Shown piece by piece: positions 5,151-6,348 of a DNA stretch of 6,348 nt. Under the pieces are notes generated by a model. It made no database searches, was not told where the DNA came from, and worked only from the letters and a program-made list of their open reading frames with translations. The stretch is from Spirochaetaceae bacterium (GTDB lineage Bacteria; Spirochaetota; Spirochaetia; DSM-27196; SLAA01): NCBI GenBank assembly GCA_003564775.1, contig PXEI01000448.1:1-6348 (forward strand), in the 5' to 3' direction. How positions within the stretch are numbered: the stretch's first letter is position 1; every line of letters begins with the position of its first letter. The translations under genes and the position numbers were made by a program.

Positions 5151-6348
5151 ATGCAATACACCCACGACCTCATAATTATTGGCGGTGGTGCGGGAGGCCT
5201 TACCACTGCAGCAGGCTGCGCCCAGCTCGGCCTCAAGACCGCACTCATTGAGCGTGAGCATATGGGTGGCGACTGCCTGCACTTTGGCTGCGTCCCCAGC
5301 AAGACACTCATCCATACTGCCGGGCTCTTTGCTGCTGCAGCGGAAACTAAAGGCTACGGGAACACCGCCTACGAGGGACCGGTCGTTAACATGGAGGCGG
5401 TCAATGCACGCATCTCGAACGTCATTGCGGCAATTGCCCACCACGACTCGCCGGAGCGCTTTCGCAGTCTCGGAGCCGAGGTGTTTCTATCTACCGCCCA
5501 GTTTCGAAACGATCACGAGGTTGAGGTTGACGGCCAGGTGATCTCGGCAAAGCACATTGTGATTGCTACCGGCAGCCGTGCCGCGGTGCCGCCTGTGCCT
5601 GGACTGGCCGAGGCCGGGTACATTACCAACAGAGAGGTTTTCTCTCTGCCCAGGCTTCCAGGCTCCTTGGTTGTACTGGGCGCCGGGCCCGTTGGAGTTG
5701 AGCTGGGGCAGTGTTTTGCGCGCCTTGGCTCCAAGGTGACGCTCGTAGATATGGCACCCCGGATCCTTCCTCGGGACGACGCCGAGCTTGCCGAGGTTGT
5801 TGCCAAGCGTCTGCATAACGAGGGCATTGGCATAGTTACAAGTGCCAGAGTAACGCAGGTGAGTGCTGCAGACGGAAAAAAACACCTCTCAGTCAGCGGG
5901 CCACAGGGGGAACAGCTGTTGGAGGCTGAACAGATCCTGGTGGCGGCTGGCCGCACGGCCAATACAGACGAACTCCAGCTTGACGCCGCTGGCATAGACA
6001 CTGGACGGGGCGGGTATATTCCGGTCAACGAGAAGCTCCAGAGTTCCCGACCGCATATCTACGTAGTGGGTGACGCCAACGGCGCCTACCCCTTTACCCA
6101 TGTCGCCGGGGCAGAGGGGGCGTTGGCAGTTCGCCGCATTGCATTACACGCTGGCGGCAGGATTGAGTACCGCACCGTTCCCTGGGTTAGTTACACCGAT
6201 CCAGAGCTCGCCTCTATTGGACATAGTGAGGACTCGGCACATGCGGCGGGCATACCCACACGAGTAGTGCGCCAGAGTTTCGCCGGTGTGGACCGCGCCC
6301 ATGCCGAGGCAGCTTCCGAAGGCCTCATGAAGATTGTGCTGGACAGCA
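5151..6348 (+). CDS. FAD-dependent pyridine nucleotide-disulfide oxidoreductase (mercuric reductase-like subfamily), 3' end outside window
   Basis: The frame is open from ATG 5151 to the window end, giving 399 residues of an expected 450-480 or more. FAD binds at IIGGGAGG (residues 9-16). The redox disulfide motif is GGDCLHFGCVPSKTL, with Cys42 and Cys47. NAD(P)H binds at VLGAGPVGVELG (175-186), the second FAD motif is VVGDANG (305-311), and the interface domain begins near VPWVSYTDPELASIG (343-357). The C-terminal His-Glu pair, and any MerA-type C-terminal cysteines or fused membrane domain, would lie beyond the edge. The GGDCL...GCVPSK form is common in proteins annotated as mercuric reductase or generic FAD oxidoreductase, so the substrate remains open. 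It belongs to a different subfamily from the leftward reductase: the motif and N-terminal sequences differ clearly, so this is not a recent duplication. AAGGAG at 5137-5142, eight bases upstream, fixes the start. It is divergent from the DUF3179 unit across 67 bases that contain the dyad. Confidence 0.93.
   Translation, partial: MQYTHDLIIIGGGAGGLTTAAGCAQLGLKTALIEREHMGGDCLHFGCVPSKTLIHTAGLFAAAAETKGYGNTAYEGPVVNMEAVNARISNVIAAIAHHDSPERFRSLGAEVFLSTAQFRNDHEVEVDGQVISAKHIVIATGSRAAVPPVPGLAEAGYITNREVFSLPRLPGSLVVLGAGPVGVELGQCFARLGSKVTLVDMAPRILPRDDAELAEVVAKRLHNEGIGIVTSARVTQVSAADGKKHLSVSGPQGEQLLEAEQILVAAGRTANTDELQLDAAGIDTGRGGYIPVNEKLQSSRPHIYVVGDANGAYPFTHVAGAEGALAVRRIALHAGGRIEYRTVPWVSYTDPELASIGHSEDSAHAAGIPTRVVRQSFAGVDRAHAEAASEGLMKIVLDS

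Noticed and set aside
1..6348. tRNA or rRNA genes, CRISPR repeats, insertion sequences, attachment sites
   Set aside because: Looked for on both strands; no cloverleaf-like segment, direct-repeat array, transposase motif or terminal repeat was found, and nearly all bases are in the five coding units.

Overview
The window is a compact, moderately GC-rich bacterial locus with five genes and almost no spare DNA. Gene content suggests a Chloroflexota-type bacterium (for example Dehalococcoidia/SAR202): a DUF3179 protein, an oxalate/formate-antiporter-like MFS carrier, an aldo/keto reductase and two flavoprotein disulfide reductases. This placement is inference; there is no rRNA or other phylogenetic marker here. 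Every gene has ordinary bacterial start signals, and there is no sign of a phage, transposon, CRISPR array or RNA gene.

Layout from left to right. (1) Bases 1-1252, minus strand: the first 417 residues of an FAD-dependent pyridine nucleotide-disulfide oxidoreductase with redox motif CVNWGC. Its 3' end lies beyond base 1. (2) Bases 1253-1388: a divergent promoter region with a TTGTA-N2-TACAA dyad. (3) Bases 1389-2399, plus: an aldo/keto reductase with a complete catalytic tetrad. (4) Bases 2400-2445: a short gap with a ribosome-site hairpin. (5) Bases 2446-3825, plus: a 12-segment MFS transporter. (6) Bases 3827-4945, minus: a DUF3179 protein converging on the MFS gene with one base between the stop codons. 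(7) Bases 4979-5083, minus: a 34-codon signal-peptide ORF, in frame with the DUF3179 gene but cut off from it by one TAA. (8) Bases 5084-5150: a second divergent promoter region with the same dyad. (9) Bases 5151-6348, plus: a second, clearly different FAD disulfide reductase (motif CLHFGC), running off the right edge.

How the parts may work together (inference): two thiol/disulfide flavoenzymes, an NADPH-dependent carbonyl reductase, a small-molecule carrier and an exported cysteine-bearing DUF3179 protein look like a redox or detoxification neighbourhood. The same 12-bp dyad lies at both divergent promoters, so one regulator could reach four transcription units. The most noteworthy points are that shared dyad, the stop codon separating the DUF3179 domain from its apparent export signal, and a hairpin covering the MFS ribosome site.
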